Part shown: piece by piece, positions 7,729-17,307 of the stretch
How the letters are laid out: each line of letters begins with the position of its first letter
Numbering within the stretch: position 1 is the first letter of the stretch
Assembly (NCBI RefSeq): GCF_028736215.1
Contig: NZ_CP117883.1
Coordinates: forward strand, 248,001-312,000
From: Mucilaginibacter sp. KACC 22773
GTDB lineage: Bacteria; Bacteroidota; Bacteroidia; Sphingobacteriales; Sphingobacteriaceae
Length of the DNA stretch: 64,000 nucleotides
Reading direction: 5' to 3'
Made by a program: the position numbers and the translations under genes
The notes under the pieces: model-generated
What the model was told of the DNA's origin: nothing
Seen by the model: the letters and a program-made list of their open reading frames with translations, nothing else
Databases searched by the model: none

Positions 7729-7946
7729 TATCAATAGGGGTATTGTAAATAATGATGTAGAAACGCCTGGCTTTAAGGATTATTATTTTGACGGATGGGG
7801 CGTTACCAAATTGTTACAAAATCTTGTTTACAGCCTCCGCAGCTCAAAATTCAACATATCATGGTAGGCGCAAAGGATTTATCGGGAACCTTTGTATTGG
7901 TAATGAATAGCTGATAGATCCTTCCTACTTACCTATTACAAATCCC

Positions 7947-8062
7947 ATTTTCCTGTCATCCTGAGGAACGAAGGATCTATCAGCTATGCATGACCGATAG
8001 AAAAGTTGGCAAATGCTTCGTTCCTCAGCATGACAGTCTTTTATTTTTAAATGTCATTCCTC
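7947..8062. repeat. Palindromic TCATCCTGAGG repeat, copy 1
   Basis: The unit begins TTTTCCTGTCATCCTGAGG, passes through CGAAGGATCTATCAG and ACCGATAGAAAAGTT, and returns with CTTCGTTCCTCAGCATGACAG. A second copy at 43189-43317 shares the same order of blocks. It is a non-coding REP-like palindrome. Confidence 0.75.
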
Positions 8063-8221
8063 CTTCATAGTTTACCTAAATTTGATAACTACCCACGACA
8101 TATTGGGTTTTGGATAAACATTGGGCTTTGAACGCCGGCTACGACTCACCCCGGCTACGCTACGCTGGCCGACCCTCCTATGTTTGTTATCATAATATAA
8201 GCAAATAGATTTGCATTATAA

Positions 8222-8420
8222 AGTGAAAAGGAAATGAGAGCAGATGGCGACCCCAACAACCATTAAGGTATGTTCAGAGAGAGATCCTGCCTCATTTCTT
8301 TTTACCCTTTAGAGTTTGAACAGAATGTAAGGAATATTGCATAGCGATATATCCAGGATATCCAACCAGGAGAGCAAACGAAGAGGGGTTATTCACTTTT
8401 GATATTATTAATCAAATCAG
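8222..8420 (+). ncRNA. Candidate bridge RNA of the IS110-family element
   Basis: IS110-family recombinases use a structured RNA from the non-coding end of the element that pairs with target and donor DNA. Here the transposase leader contains a 13-bp stem, 8226-8238 with 8291-8303 (AAAAGGAAATGAG against CTCATTTCTTTTT, one G-U pair), closing a 52-nt loop. A smaller inverted repeat follows near 8350 (ATATCCAGGATAT). Length and position fit. The guide loops cannot be assigned without element boundaries, so this is an inference. Confidence 0.4.
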
Positions 8421-8423
8421 GTG

Positions 8424-9455
8424 ATGACAAAGATTTTAAAACAGGTAGCCGGCATTGACGTGGCGCAAAATGAACTGGTAGTTTCTTTAGGACGGATGGA
8501 TCGATCCCTTCATAAAGAAGTGTATGCTTACAAAACATTTGCCAACAAGCCGTCGGGGTTTACAGCGTTATTGGTATGGATAAAGAAACATACAGATAAC
8601 CAGGTAAATGTCCATTATGTAATGGAAGCAACTGGTGTTTACCATGAAAAAGCAGCTTATCATCTTAGCGATCAGGGCTTTGAAGTAAGTATTATACTGC
8701 CGAATAAGATCAGTAGTTACATGAAAACATTGGAGATAAAAACGATCACAGACAAAACAGCATCGGAGGCTATTTGCCAGTTTGGATTAGAAAGAAACCT
8801 TAAAGTATGGCAGAAGCCTAAAAAGATATTCCGGGATTTGAAACAGCTGACACGGGAACGGGACCAGATTGTAGCCGACCGTACAATGACTAAAAATCAA
8901 TTGCATGCAGAACAGGCAGAAGCTTTTCCTAACGATAGGAGTTTATACCGGGCAAACCAACGGATTAAACTACTCAACGGGCAGGAAAAGGAGATCAAGC
9001 GGGAAATAGCCGAACTGGTAAAATTGGACAAAGAGCTTCATAGAAAGATAAACCTTATCATGTCAATACCAGGAGTAGGAGGTTTAACGGCCGTAACAGC
9101 AGTTGCCGAGACCAATGGATTTGAACTGATCCGGAATAAGAAGCAAGTTGTAAGTTTGGGAGGTCTGGATGTGATCGTAAAAGACTCAGGTACATCAGTC
9201 AAGGGAAAACCAAGGATATCAAAGCGGGGGAACAGACATCTGAGGAAAGCGATGCACATGCCAGCTTTAACCGCTATAAGGCACGACGAGCGCTTTAAAG
9301 CCATATTCATCAGGCTGGTATCTAAACATGGGATCAAAATGAAGGCAGTAGTAGCTGTACAACGAAAAATACTGGAAATGATCTATACGATCTGGACAAC
9401 GGAAAAGAAATATGATAAAGAATACTTACAAAAAGAAAATATAGCAACCGCTTAA
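8424..9455 (+). CDS. IS110-family transposase (DEDD recombinase)
   Basis: The 343-residue protein starts at ATG 8424; a GTG lies immediately upstream. The N-terminal RuvC-like half carries GIDVAQNELV (first Asp) and VMEATGVYHEKAA (Glu). The C-terminal half has the helix-hairpin-helix Transposase_20 motif (IMSIPGVGGLTAVTAVAE) and the usual GTSVKGKPRISKRGNRHLRKA tail, including a conserved serine. In the TDxxD motif carrying the last two acids of the DEDD set, the sequence reads T-D-K-T-A, so the final Asp appears replaced by Ala (codon at 8760-8762). The frame is otherwise intact. The element could be catalytically impaired. Confidence 0.93.
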   Translation: MTKILKQVAGIDVAQNELVVSLGRMDRSLHKEVYAYKTFANKPSGFTALLVWIKKHTDNQVNVHYVMEATGVYHEKAAYHLSDQGFEVSIILPNKISSYMKTLEIKTITDKTASEAICQFGLERNLKVWQKPKKIFRDLKQLTRERDQIVADRTMTKNQLHAEQAEAFPNDRSLYRANQRIKLLNGQEKEIKREIAELVKLDKELHRKINLIMSIPGVGGLTAVTAVAETNGFELIRNKKQVVSLGGLDVIVKDSGTSVKGKPRISKRGNRHLRKAMHMPALTAIRHDERFKAIFIRLVSKHGIKMKAVVAVQRKILEMIYTIWTTEKKYDKEYLQKENIATA

Positions 9456-9560
9456 AAGAGTTAGGGCGAATAAAACACGAAGTTATACCGCCCTAAACAG
9501 GCTGACATAAAGCCGCCTTAAGAAAACAAAATTAAAAAGAATTTGATAATTAACACAGAA

Positions 9561-9642
9561 TCTCTCTCCGGCTTACGCCGCAAAGAGGGTGAAGCTCAAT
9601 TTTGGTTTTATTGCCCCTCTATGCGACGCAGTCGGAGAGAGG
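9561..9642. repeat. Long imperfect palindrome
   Basis: Arms of about 29 nt (9561-9589 and 9614-9642) pair around a 24-nt AT-rich loop; the arms read TCTCTCTCCGGCTTACGCCG against CGACGCAGTCGGAGAGAGG. The following 40 bases include GGGGTGAGTCG, which also occurs inverted at 8133-8145, left of the IS110 element. The rest of the 340-bp spacer up to 9795 holds no gene that I can see. Confidence 0.6.
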
Positions 9643-9795
9643 GGCAGACGGGCGGAGCCTCGTCGGGGTGAGTCGACTCGCCGACGTACGTCATCCCCCT
9701 TCTGAATCCGCGGATTTTATTACCCAGGATTGACAGGGGAATTAGGCATTTCCTGCTAAATTTTGATACACGGTACAAGCGATTGGGTATTGCTG

Positions 9796-12468
9796 TTAAC
9801 GGTATTCGGAGACCTGGACGGCTTCGGGCGCTAAATGGCTTGATGCGGGCAGGTCTATAGTAAAGACAGATCCGCGGCCTTCCTCGCTATCGATGGTAAT
9901 ATAGCCGCCGAGCGCCTCGATATGGCTTTTGACCAAAAATAGGCCCAGTCCCTTACCTTCAATATTTAAATTGAACCTTTTATAGGGTTTAAAAATACTG
10001 TCCCGGTGTTTTATTAAATCAATGCCTATGCCGTTATCTTCTACGGTAACTATGGTACCTGTAACATCATCAGCAATAGTGATAGTTACGCGTGGCGAAT
10101 TGTTTGATCGGTATTTGATGGCGTTGCTCACCAGGTTATAAAATACACTGTACAAATAAGCCTTATGCGAGTAAATGATATGCGAGCCGCCGTGTATAGT
10201 AACCTCAACCTCCGTATGGTATATAACATCTTCAAGGTCGGTAACTACCTGGGCTATCAATGCGTTTAAATCAATTTTTTCTTTGGTAAGGGCTGTCGAG
10301 CCATCGGTGATGGATACAATTTGGCTTAAGTCTTTTATAACGCTATCCAGCCTGTTCACTACAATTTTTAAATCGTGTGTACATTTGGCTACCGTGTCGG
10401 GGTCGTCGCTATCCAGTTCCAATAAATTGGCTATCCCCATGATATTTGCCACCGGCGACCGCAGGTTATGCGATACAATGTATCCAAACTGGTTAAGCTC
10501 CTTGTTACGTTCATATAAATCGCCGGCAAACAATTTAAGCTCCAGCTCTGCCTTTTTTTGTTCGGTAACATCGCGTTGAATGGCCACATAATGCGTTAAA
10601 ATGCCCTTGTCGTCCATTACCGGATTAACAGAAAAGTTTGCCCAAAACTCTTCTCCGTTTTTTTTGTAGCTGATGGTGGTAATTTCGCATGGTCTACTTT
10701 TACGCAATGCTATATCCAGCCGCCGCAATTCGGCCGCGTCCGATTTTGGGCCTTGCAATATCAGTGGCGTTTTACCCATTACTTCATCGGCATTATAACC
10801 CGTCATCCTGGTAAATGCTTCGTTTACATAAACAATGTGCGGTCCCAATCCATCAAACATGTTGGCATCGGTAATTAAAACAGCATCGGTAGTGTGCGTT
10901 ATTACAGATTGGATTAGTTTTAAATGGTGCACTTCTGTTTTACGTTTGGTAATATCATGCATAGCGCCTACCATCCTTATGGCTTTACCTTTTGCGTTGC
11001 GTATGACAAATCCCCTGTCAACAACATAAGCGTAAGTGCCATCGGCTTTCCGGTAGCGGTATTCGTCTTTCCATTTGGTTTCGGTTCCGTCAATTACGGC
11101 GTAAATGCCTTTTATTAATTGATCTATATCTTCGGGATGTATATGGTTTGTCCATGAACTGATGTTGCGCTGAATGCTTTCGCTGTTATATCCAAAAATA
11201 ATTTCGAAGCCCTCGCCCCAGTACAAGTTGTCATTTGTTAAATCCCAATCCCAAATAGCATCTGAAGTTGCCTTGGTTACATAATTATAGCGCAGGTTAA
11301 TTTCTTCCAGCGATAACGATAAAAGCTTCCGGGGCGTAATATCCTGCACCGTTCCCCGGAAAACTGCCGGCTGATTGCTGTTACCGGCAACCAGTTTGCC
11401 AATTTCATGTACCCATTTCATCGATCCATCGGGCAAAATAATACGGTATTCAAAATCTATTTCCCTGGCGTTATTTACGGCAAAGGCCTGCTCCCGGGCA
11501 AACCGCTCCCTGTCATCGGGGTGAATGGTTTTATAAAACAGGCTGTAATCGGCCGCGAACGAATCCCTGTCGGCCCCCCAAATGGTATATACCTCGTCAG
11601 ACCAGTACCTGTTTTTGCCATCCAATTGTACCTGCCAATAGCCTAACCCGGCAATTTTTGTAGCAATACGTAGCTTCTCTTCCGAGTTTTTTAGTTCGTT
11701 TTCTGCTTTTAGCTTCTCTGTTATATCATTTATGAGTACCAGTGAAGCTTTGCGGCCATTAAACTCAATGACATGACCGGTAACTTCAACGTGTATCAGA
11801 TCGCCGTTTTTTTTAAGGTGCCGCCAGTTTTTTTTGTGGATGGAGCCATAAGATGCTTCACTTTTTGTGGCTTCATTAATAAGGGCGATATCTTCCGGGG
11901 GGCGTACCTGCCTGATGTTTAACTTTAAAAACTCCTCCCTGCTATAGCCATATTTTATCAATGCTTCTTCATTGCAATCCACTATCTGCAGGGTTTCAAA
12001 ATCCCAGATAAACATGGGCGATGGGTTGTTATCAAAAAGGAGCTTGTATTTTTTTTCAGATTCGGTTAAGGCTGCTTCCTTGTTTTTTTGATCGGATATA
12101 TCGCTAAAAGCAATAACTATTCCTTTAAAAATGCCATTATCAATAATTGGACTTGAGGAATGCCTGATATTGAACGCCGATCCATCGGCCCTCCGGTAAA
12201 CATGGTCAAGATTGTGCTGTCCGTTAACGGCCTTATTTACGGTGCATATGGCGCATTCGCTTTCGGGGTATACGTTACCATTTATGTCGCGATAATGGAT
12301 AAGGCTATGCATGTTTTTGCCAATGCAGGCCTCGCGCGGGTAACCAAGCATCTGTGTGGCCGCCTGGTTAATAAACATACAATTGCCTTGGGTATCAATG
12401 CCATATACGCCCCTGTTCAGGGTGTCAACAATTTGCTCAAAGTTTAAATAGTGCTGTTCGGCAGGCAT
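9796..12468 (-). CDS. Multi-PAS sensor histidine kinase
   Basis: The 890-residue protein has no signal peptide or membrane helix, so it is a soluble sensor. It contains about five PAS/PAC units (approximately residues 8-130, 140-258, 262-385, 390-512 and 515-640), then a HisKA-like dimerisation segment with the phospho-acceptor His in IVSHNLRSPVANIMG, and a complete HATPase domain: N box NLVSNAIKYRS, G1 VEDNGIGID, G2 GKGLGLFLVKSHIEALGG. No response regulator gene is adjacent, so its partner is unknown. Ligand type cannot be told from the PAS sequences. Confidence 0.93.
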   Translation of the reverse strand: MPAEQHYLNFEQIVDTLNRGVYGIDTQGNCMFINQAATQMLGYPREACIGKNMHSLIHYRDINGNVYPESECAICTVNKAVNGQHNLDHVYRRADGSAFNIRHSSSPIIDNGIFKGIVIAFSDISDQKNKEAALTESEKKYKLLFDNNPSPMFIWDFETLQIVDCNEEALIKYGYSREEFLKLNIRQVRPPEDIALINEATKSEASYGSIHKKNWRHLKKNGDLIHVEVTGHVIEFNGRKASLVLINDITEKLKAENELKNSEEKLRIATKIAGLGYWQVQLDGKNRYWSDEVYTIWGADRDSFAADYSLFYKTIHPDDRERFAREQAFAVNNAREIDFEYRIILPDGSMKWVHEIGKLVAGNSNQPAVFRGTVQDITPRKLLSLSLEEINLRYNYVTKATSDAIWDWDLTNDNLYWGEGFEIIFGYNSESIQRNISSWTNHIHPEDIDQLIKGIYAVIDGTETKWKDEYRYRKADGTYAYVVDRGFVIRNAKGKAIRMVGAMHDITKRKTEVHHLKLIQSVITHTTDAVLITDANMFDGLGPHIVYVNEAFTRMTGYNADEVMGKTPLILQGPKSDAAELRRLDIALRKSRPCEITTISYKKNGEEFWANFSVNPVMDDKGILTHYVAIQRDVTEQKKAELELKLFAGDLYERNKELNQFGYIVSHNLRSPVANIMGIANLLELDSDDPDTVAKCTHDLKIVVNRLDSVIKDLSQIVSITDGSTALTKEKIDLNALIAQVVTDLEDVIYHTEVEVTIHGGSHIIYSHKAYLYSVFYNLVSNAIKYRSNNSPRVTITIADDVTGTIVTVEDNGIGIDLIKHRDSIFKPYKRFNLNIEGKGLGLFLVKSHIEALGGYITIDSEEGRGSVFTIDLPASSHLAPEAVQVSEYR

Positions 12469-12678
12469 CCGGTGTAATTAACTTCCCCTTTTTTACGCAG
12501 GTTAAACGCAACTTGTTGTTATTGTTTGCATTTTAGTAACCAGCCGGGTTATAACAGGAAGGTGTTTATAAAACAGGTTTATTATATTATTATTAGTGGC
12601 CGGGTTGGCAAATATTAATTATTAAAACAAATGTAACCTTTGTTTAAGCGGTGCGTACAAATCCAAAATGATTAAATT

Positions 12679-12870
12679 ATGGATATTGTTGTAATACTGG
12701 GTGCCATACTATTGGGTTTAGGTATTTTATTAATAGCGGCTATTCTGTTTTTTAGCGGGGTAAAATATATTCAAAGAAAATATTACCCCACCTGGAAATT
12801 TCCGGATTATATTAGCGTGGGATATGCCGAATACCTGTACAGGAAGTATATAAAAAGAAGTAAATCTTAA
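12679..12870 (+). CDS. Small single-helix membrane protein
   Basis: A 63-residue protein with one strong N-terminal membrane segment (residues 3-27) followed by a basic, tyrosine-rich tail (KYIQRKYYPTW, then LYRKYIKRSKS) likely in the cytoplasm. I recognise no family. It stands alone between two leftward genes. Confidence 0.45.
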   Translation: MDIVVILGAILLGLGILLIAAILFFSGVKYIQRKYYPTWKFPDYISVGYAEYLYRKYIKRSKS

Positions 12871-12972
12871 CCCTGAAATCCAAACCTGCCCTGCAAGATT
12901 TAAATTAAAAGATAAGGTGAAGGCTATCCGCCCGCCACAAGTGCATAGCACCCTGAATGGGGGCGGTTTTTA

Positions 12973-15444
12973 TTAATTATTGTTATTGCTGCTGCCTTCC
13001 TTTAAATCATCATTATTGATGGTTTTTTTAGGTTTTTTGGGCTTTTGAACAGACATGCCACCAAATTTATAAGTAAACGTTACCTCGATGCTGCGGTTGT
13101 GCATTATGTTTACGGCATTCTGGTTAATGTTGCCCGAATTAACAACGGTAGGTATTCTGAAGCCGTTAGTCAGAAAGTTATCTGCGCCAATGCCAATGCT
13201 GCCTTTTTTGTTGGCAAACTTCCTGTTAAAACTTAAATTATATACTCCGAAACTTCCCTGGTAACCCTGTAGCTGTATTTGGCGCGAACGGTGGAAGGCA
13301 AATGCCTGTACCGAGTACTTGTCTGACAGGTCATAGCTGCCAAATATGCGGTAGTTGGCCACCCAGCCATGGTTGGATGCCCGGAAAAGCGGATCGGGGT
13401 CCTGGTTATCCAAATCAAGGTAATACATATCAAGGCCGCCATTAAGGCTTAGCTTGCTGGTGAGGGTAAGGTTGGCCGATAGGCTCATACCATAGGCATT
13501 TTGCTTGCCCAAATTTTGATAGCTGGTTTTTATGGTATCGCCGCTGCTTGTCCGGATGGTTTGGATAGCATCGTTGGTATTGCGCATAAATGCCGAAATA
13601 TTGAAATGGTTGCTTTTAATATTGGTGCTGTAGGCCAGTTCAAAATTGTTGGTAAACTCGGGCTGCAGGCCAGGGTTACCGCTGGTTATATTCAGTGGGT
13701 TGGATGCCTGGATATTGGGGTTTAAAAACTCGATAGAGGGGCGCTGTATGCGGCGGTTGTAGCCCAGTTTAATCATATCGCCATTATCAAACTTTTTGCT
13801 GATGTTGAGGCTGGGTACCAATATGCCATAGTTAGGAATGGTAACTGCCTGCCCGCTCAGGAAATCGGCGCTGATGGAGGTATACTCGTACCGGGTACCT
13901 GCTTTAATGGTGTAATTTTTAAAAGGGTTAAAGGTAAATGACACGTATCCCGATGCCACATTTTGCTTGTAGTTAAACGCGTTTGACAGGCTGGCCGACG
14001 ATACCGGCTGATAATTTAGTGAGCCGTCGGCTGCCGACAGGTACGTGTAATCGCTGGTTACTGTTCTGATAATATCCTTGGCGCCAAATTCCAGCAGCTG
14101 GTTTTTGGCAAGCGGTGTTTGGTAATCGGCCTCCAGGGTAAGCTCCTTATTAACGCTGTTGTTATTATTTTTTAATCCGCCAATTGACGATCCATCGCTT
14201 TGATCAAGAAAAATACTTTCAAAATTATTGTGGCGGTTATTCTGGCTGTACTCTGTCAGGAAGCTGAATTCGCGCTCGGGCTTTTTGCCGGTGAGGGTAT
14301 AGGTTAACGTAGCATCAACCGAAGTGGAGTTGTTGGTGATATTGTTTTTTTGTAGGGACAAACCGGTAAGTACGTCATTCAGATAGCTATTGGTCAAAAA
14401 GTTATCCTGTACAGTTGGGTGGTTGTTAGCGCCAAATACCACGCCAAGGCTAAGTGAATTGTGCTCGTTAATATCATAATCAACCCCCGCGTTGTAACGG
14501 GCAAACAAAAATTTATTATGCGTATTGGCCGATTGTGTGGTGAGCAGGGCATCGCCCGTGGTAAGGCTGGTTATGGTTTGGCTATTGTTAAACTCGCCGG
14601 GGATATTGTAGCCTGTACGGCCAAAACCACCCAACGAAAAAGTGAGCTTACCTGTTTTGTAGCCGCCGTTAAGGCCCAGGTCGGCGCCGCGTGTGCCGGC
14701 TGCCGAGTTTAAGTTTAGCGTAAGCCCCTGCAACGTATTTTGTTTCAGGATGATGTTGATGATTCCGCCCGATCCTTCTGCATCGTATTTAGCCGATGGC
14801 GAAGTGATCACCTCCACGCTTTTAATCAAATCGGCAGGGATTTGCTTTAACGCGTCAGATACGCTTGCCGAAGCCATAGCCGAGGGTTTGCCATTGATAA
14901 GCACTTTAATGTTTGCGCTGCCACGCACGCTCACATTACCGTCAAGGTCAACCGATACCATGGGTACGCGTTTCATTACATCTGTGGCATCGCCGCCGCG
15001 GGCAGTCAGGTCATTTTCGGCATTGTATACGGTGCGGTCTATTTTTTCTTCAATTAATGCTTTTTTGCCGGTAACCTGTACTTCTTTCAGCAACTTACTA
15101 TCGGGGCTAAGCAATATGCGACCCAGTTTAAGCATCCCCCCATCAACTTTAATATTAGCGATTGTTTTATTGGCATAGCCCAAAAAATTTATCCTTAAGC
15201 GGTAAGTGCCGGCCGGTAATTTGTCGATGGTAAATTTGCCGTCGGTGGCAGTTATTGTGCCGTTTACAACCTTATTGCTCGCCTGGTCAAAAACAGATAC
15301 GGTAGCATAATCCACGGGTTTCTGGCTCACCGAATCGATAACAGTTCCGGTAATACCGGTGCCGGCATCGGTAATTATATTAGCGGCCTTTACCATGGTG
15401 AATGGTAAAAGGAACAACAGCAGGAATTGTACTTTTAGTTTCAT
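12973..15444 (-). CDS. TonB-dependent outer-membrane receptor (OMP_b-brl_3 type)
   Basis: Starting at ATG 15444 the protein has 823 residues and a clean signal peptide (MKLKVQFLLLFLLPF, cleavage near VKAAN); the upstream ATG would add six non-signal residues. After it come a CarboxypepD_reg-like beta-sandwich (about 25-110), a plug domain (about 120-230, with VSVRGSANIKVLINGKP and SAKYDAEGSGGIINI) and a large barrel of the Outer membrane protein beta-barrel family. It lacks the SusC-type size and has no SusD neighbour, so it more likely imports a small ligand such as a siderophore, or a peptide. The ligand is unknown. The C-terminal tail is lysine- and asparagine-rich. Confidence 0.9.
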   Translation of the reverse strand: MKLKVQFLLLFLLPFTMVKAANIITDAGTGITGTVIDSVSQKPVDYATVSVFDQASNKVVNGTITATDGKFTIDKLPAGTYRLRINFLGYANKTIANIKVDGGMLKLGRILLSPDSKLLKEVQVTGKKALIEEKIDRTVYNAENDLTARGGDATDVMKRVPMVSVDLDGNVSVRGSANIKVLINGKPSAMASASVSDALKQIPADLIKSVEVITSPSAKYDAEGSGGIINIILKQNTLQGLTLNLNSAAGTRGADLGLNGGYKTGKLTFSLGGFGRTGYNIPGEFNNSQTITSLTTGDALLTTQSANTHNKFLFARYNAGVDYDINEHNSLSLGVVFGANNHPTVQDNFLTNSYLNDVLTGLSLQKNNITNNSTSVDATLTYTLTGKKPEREFSFLTEYSQNNRHNNFESIFLDQSDGSSIGGLKNNNNSVNKELTLEADYQTPLAKNQLLEFGAKDIIRTVTSDYTYLSAADGSLNYQPVSSASLSNAFNYKQNVASGYVSFTFNPFKNYTIKAGTRYEYTSISADFLSGQAVTIPNYGILVPSLNISKKFDNGDMIKLGYNRRIQRPSIEFLNPNIQASNPLNITSGNPGLQPEFTNNFELAYSTNIKSNHFNISAFMRNTNDAIQTIRTSSGDTIKTSYQNLGKQNAYGMSLSANLTLTSKLSLNGGLDMYYLDLDNQDPDPLFRASNHGWVANYRIFGSYDLSDKYSVQAFAFHRSRQIQLQGYQGSFGVYNLSFNRKFANKKGSIGIGADNFLTNGFRIPTVVNSGNINQNAVNIMHNRSIEVTFTYKFGGMSVQKPKKPKKTINNDDLKEGSSNNNN

Positions 15445-15658
15445 GCACCAAATAAAAACCAATACAACCGTTTGGTAAAACGCGATAGACGGGCATAAAG
15501 AAATAATCGACCACGGGGCAAATCACCGGGACGGAGGGATGTTTTAGTATAGCGGGTAGCGCTTCATCGGCACAAATGGGCGATTGGTCGATAATTTCGG
15601 TTAACCTGTTATGTTAAATATTCTTTATTTAACTACTTTTAATAATCAAACAATTGAC

Positions 15659-16213
15659 ATGGAAAATGGAATGAAGGAGCTGGCAAATGAGATTATGATG
15701 GTGAAAATACCATCTCTCGACAATCAGCTTTTTGAGATGATTAAGCTTAATACGGTTTGGGACAATTCAATGGTTTCGCGGAAGACGGTTAGTTATGGCG
15801 TTCCCTATAATTATTCGGGACAGGAATATCAATTTTGTGCCATGCCCCGCTATTTGCATCCGCTAATGGATTTTGTACATGACCAAATCGGATTTTTCCC
15901 GAACAATTGCCTGATTAATTACTACGTAAATGGCGATTCAAAAATGGGTTTTCATTCCGATCAGGTTGACCAACTGGTCCATGGCACCGGAATAGCCATA
16001 GTGTCGCTTGGCGACCCCCGCATTATTCGCTTCAGAAATAAAATCGACAAAGGCAAGGAAATTGATTTTACGCTGGACGCCGGTACCTTGTTTTATATGT
16101 CCCAAGAGATACAAAAGCATTGGTTGCATGCCGTGTTGCCCGATAAAAATAATTCGCAAAGTGAGAGGATAAGTCTCACATTTAGAAGGTTAACGGAGAG
16201 CGTCGTTATGTAG
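15659..16213 (+). CDS. AlkB-like 2-oxoglutarate/Fe(II)-dependent dioxygenase
   Basis: From ATG 15659 the protein has 184 residues; an ATG at 15611 in frame would add 16 residues unlike the family. The AlkB fold is marked by NYSGQEY, NCLINYYVNGDSKMGFHSD (metal ligands H99 and D101), the third ligand His157 in KHWLHAVLP and the 2-oxoglutarate-binding arginines in SERISLTFRR (R170, R176). Such proteins oxidatively demethylate alkylated DNA or RNA bases. It is monocistronic. Close homologues in Bacteroidota are annotated simply as alpha-ketoglutarate-dependent dioxygenases. Confidence 0.9.
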   Translation: MENGMKELANEIMMVKIPSLDNQLFEMIKLNTVWDNSMVSRKTVSYGVPYNYSGQEYQFCAMPRYLHPLMDFVHDQIGFFPNNCLINYYVNGDSKMGFHSDQVDQLVHGTGIAIVSLGDPRIIRFRNKIDKGKEIDFTLDAGTLFYMSQEIQKHWLHAVLPDKNNSQSERISLTFRRLTESVVM

Positions 16214-16294
16214 GTTTGAGATCAAGGAAACTTTGTTTTAGTGCATGGCTCCATTGGTGTTGGCACCATTGCGCAATAAGAAAAACTATTTATC

Positions 16295-16302
16295 TATTTT
16301 TG
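16295..16302 (+). promoter_or_regulatory. Candidate Bacteroidota -7 promoter element
   Basis: TATTTTTG fits the TAnnTTTG consensus and ends four bases before the ATG of the next gene, which would place the transcript start at or next to the start codon. No good -33 TTTG is visible (a TTG lies 23 bases upstream). Confidence 0.35.
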
Positions 16303-16306
16303 TGCC

Positions 16307-16708
16307 ATGAGTTACATCACTGGTTCCGCAAAACTGGAGGAAATTATTACTATTAACGATTACCTCCAATATCCCATTTGGATAAATACATTTAACGAGG
16401 GCGGAATCGACGACCAGCAATGTTATCAGCGCCCGGTTATTAGCACTACGAATGCGACTGCCGATATGGTTGATCCTTTTATCACTTTAAAAATAAAAGA
16501 TACGGCTTACTATGCTACTGCCCAATATTATTTCCCAACTCAAATGTTAACTAAAATAGCGGTATGGGCGGCGGATGGCTGGGCTGTTGTTGAGGATATA
16601 CCCGGATTGGAATCTCCGATACTAATGGTTGCTGTGCCAACGATTGATGGGGCAACAAACGTTACTTTTGAAGTTAATATTGAATTGGATTACGGTGTTC
16701 GGGTTTGA
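16307..16708 (+). CDS. Hypothetical protein
   Basis: This 133-residue acidic protein has no signal peptide or membrane helix and no family that I recognise. It opens MSYITGSAKLEEIITINDYLQYP and ends in alternating hydrophobic residues (TNVTFEVNIELDYGVRV) suggesting a beta-rich fold. It converges on the next gene with a 17-bp gap. A real gene is supported by its composition, the candidate promoter just upstream and lack of overlap. Confidence 0.6.
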   Translation: MSYITGSAKLEEIITINDYLQYPIWINTFNEGGIDDQQCYQRPVISTTNATADMVDPFITLKIKDTAYYATAQYYFPTQMLTKIAVWAADGWAVVEDIPGLESPILMVAVPTIDGATNVTFEVNIELDYGVRV

Positions 16709-16725
16709 TAGATTTCCACAGAAGT

Positions 16726-17307
16726 TCAGTCGCCGGTAAATTTAGTCTTTAAATCTAAAAGGGCTTTTGTTGGCTTAAAAAACAGCCCTTCAAAAGCTTG
16801 TCCTTGTTTAATCACCCTAAGGATTGATTTTAATGCGGCATATTCCCACTTGTTCCATAAATTTTTAAACCATGTACTTTTTATTGCAAATAATGCAATG
16901 CATTCGTTAGCCCACTCTTCTTTAAACCAAGGGTTTTCGCAGCCTATGTTTTTGATTAAGTTTTGGATCCTCATTTTAATTAATTCCTGCATTTCTTCGG
17001 TTAACCCACCATTTTCGTCAGAAGTTAATATTTCAAGCCCAAACTGTCTAAAAGTGGTTACCCACGAAATTGACTTCTTTTTCGAGTAACGTGTAATCTG
17101 CCCAGGCCATCCATCGTTGCTATAGGTTATTTTAAAATTATTTATCAAATGTTTTTTCAATTGTTCGGTGAAATCACATTCCAAATTTTGACCAAATTCG
17201 TAACCTTCAATAAAACTTACTATGCTGTTTTCGTCGGCAACCTTGATAAACATGCGCGGCCGCAGTATAAAGTTTAATAAATTAAGTTTATAGCGATTTG
17301 TAAGCAT
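16726..17307 (-). CDS. Hypothetical protein with RPxMF...GYEFG N-terminus
   Basis: This 193-residue cytosolic protein opens with a LRPRMFIKVADENSIVSFIEGYEFG stretch. That faintly recalls small proteins whose N-terminus reads RPxMYIG...aFidGY, some found beside polymorphic toxin or mobile regions; the similarity is from memory and weak. The C-terminal half is Trp- and Lys-rich and helical. Function is unknown. It is transcribed alone and shares a 3' end with the preceding rightward gene. Confidence 0.6.
   Translation of the reverse strand: MLTNRYKLNLLNFILRPRMFIKVADENSIVSFIEGYEFGQNLECDFTEQLKKHLINNFKITYSNDGWPGQITRYSKKKSISWVTTFRQFGLEILTSDENGGLTEEMQELIKMRIQNLIKNIGCENPWFKEEWANECIALFAIKSTWFKNLWNKWEYAALKSILRVIKQGQAFEGLFFKPTKALLDLKTKFTGD

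Larger units (their letters stand above)
8221..9540 (+). mobile_element. IS110-family insertion sequence (ends approximate)
   Basis: A 344-codon IS110-type transposase gene is preceded by about 200 bp of structured non-coding DNA and followed by a short AT-rich tail. IS110 elements generally lack terminal inverted repeats and target duplications, so the ends cannot be read directly. I place the left end near the start of the structured leader and the right end before the palindrome at 9561. Only one copy is in the window. Confidence 0.65.

Noticed and set aside
7469..7867. 132-codon rightward frame overlapping the small leftward hypothetical gene
   Set aside because: It begins within palindromic spacer DNA and its product has no protein-like pattern; the leftward frame has better composition.
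14693..15178. 161-codon frame opposite the TonB receptor gene
   Set aside because: Entirely antisense to a well-supported receptor gene; a shadow of its codon pattern.
12973..15444. SusC identity for the receptor
   Set aside because: No SusD neighbour, no STN domain and a barrel of the OMP_b-brl_3 type; called a generic TonB-dependent receptor.
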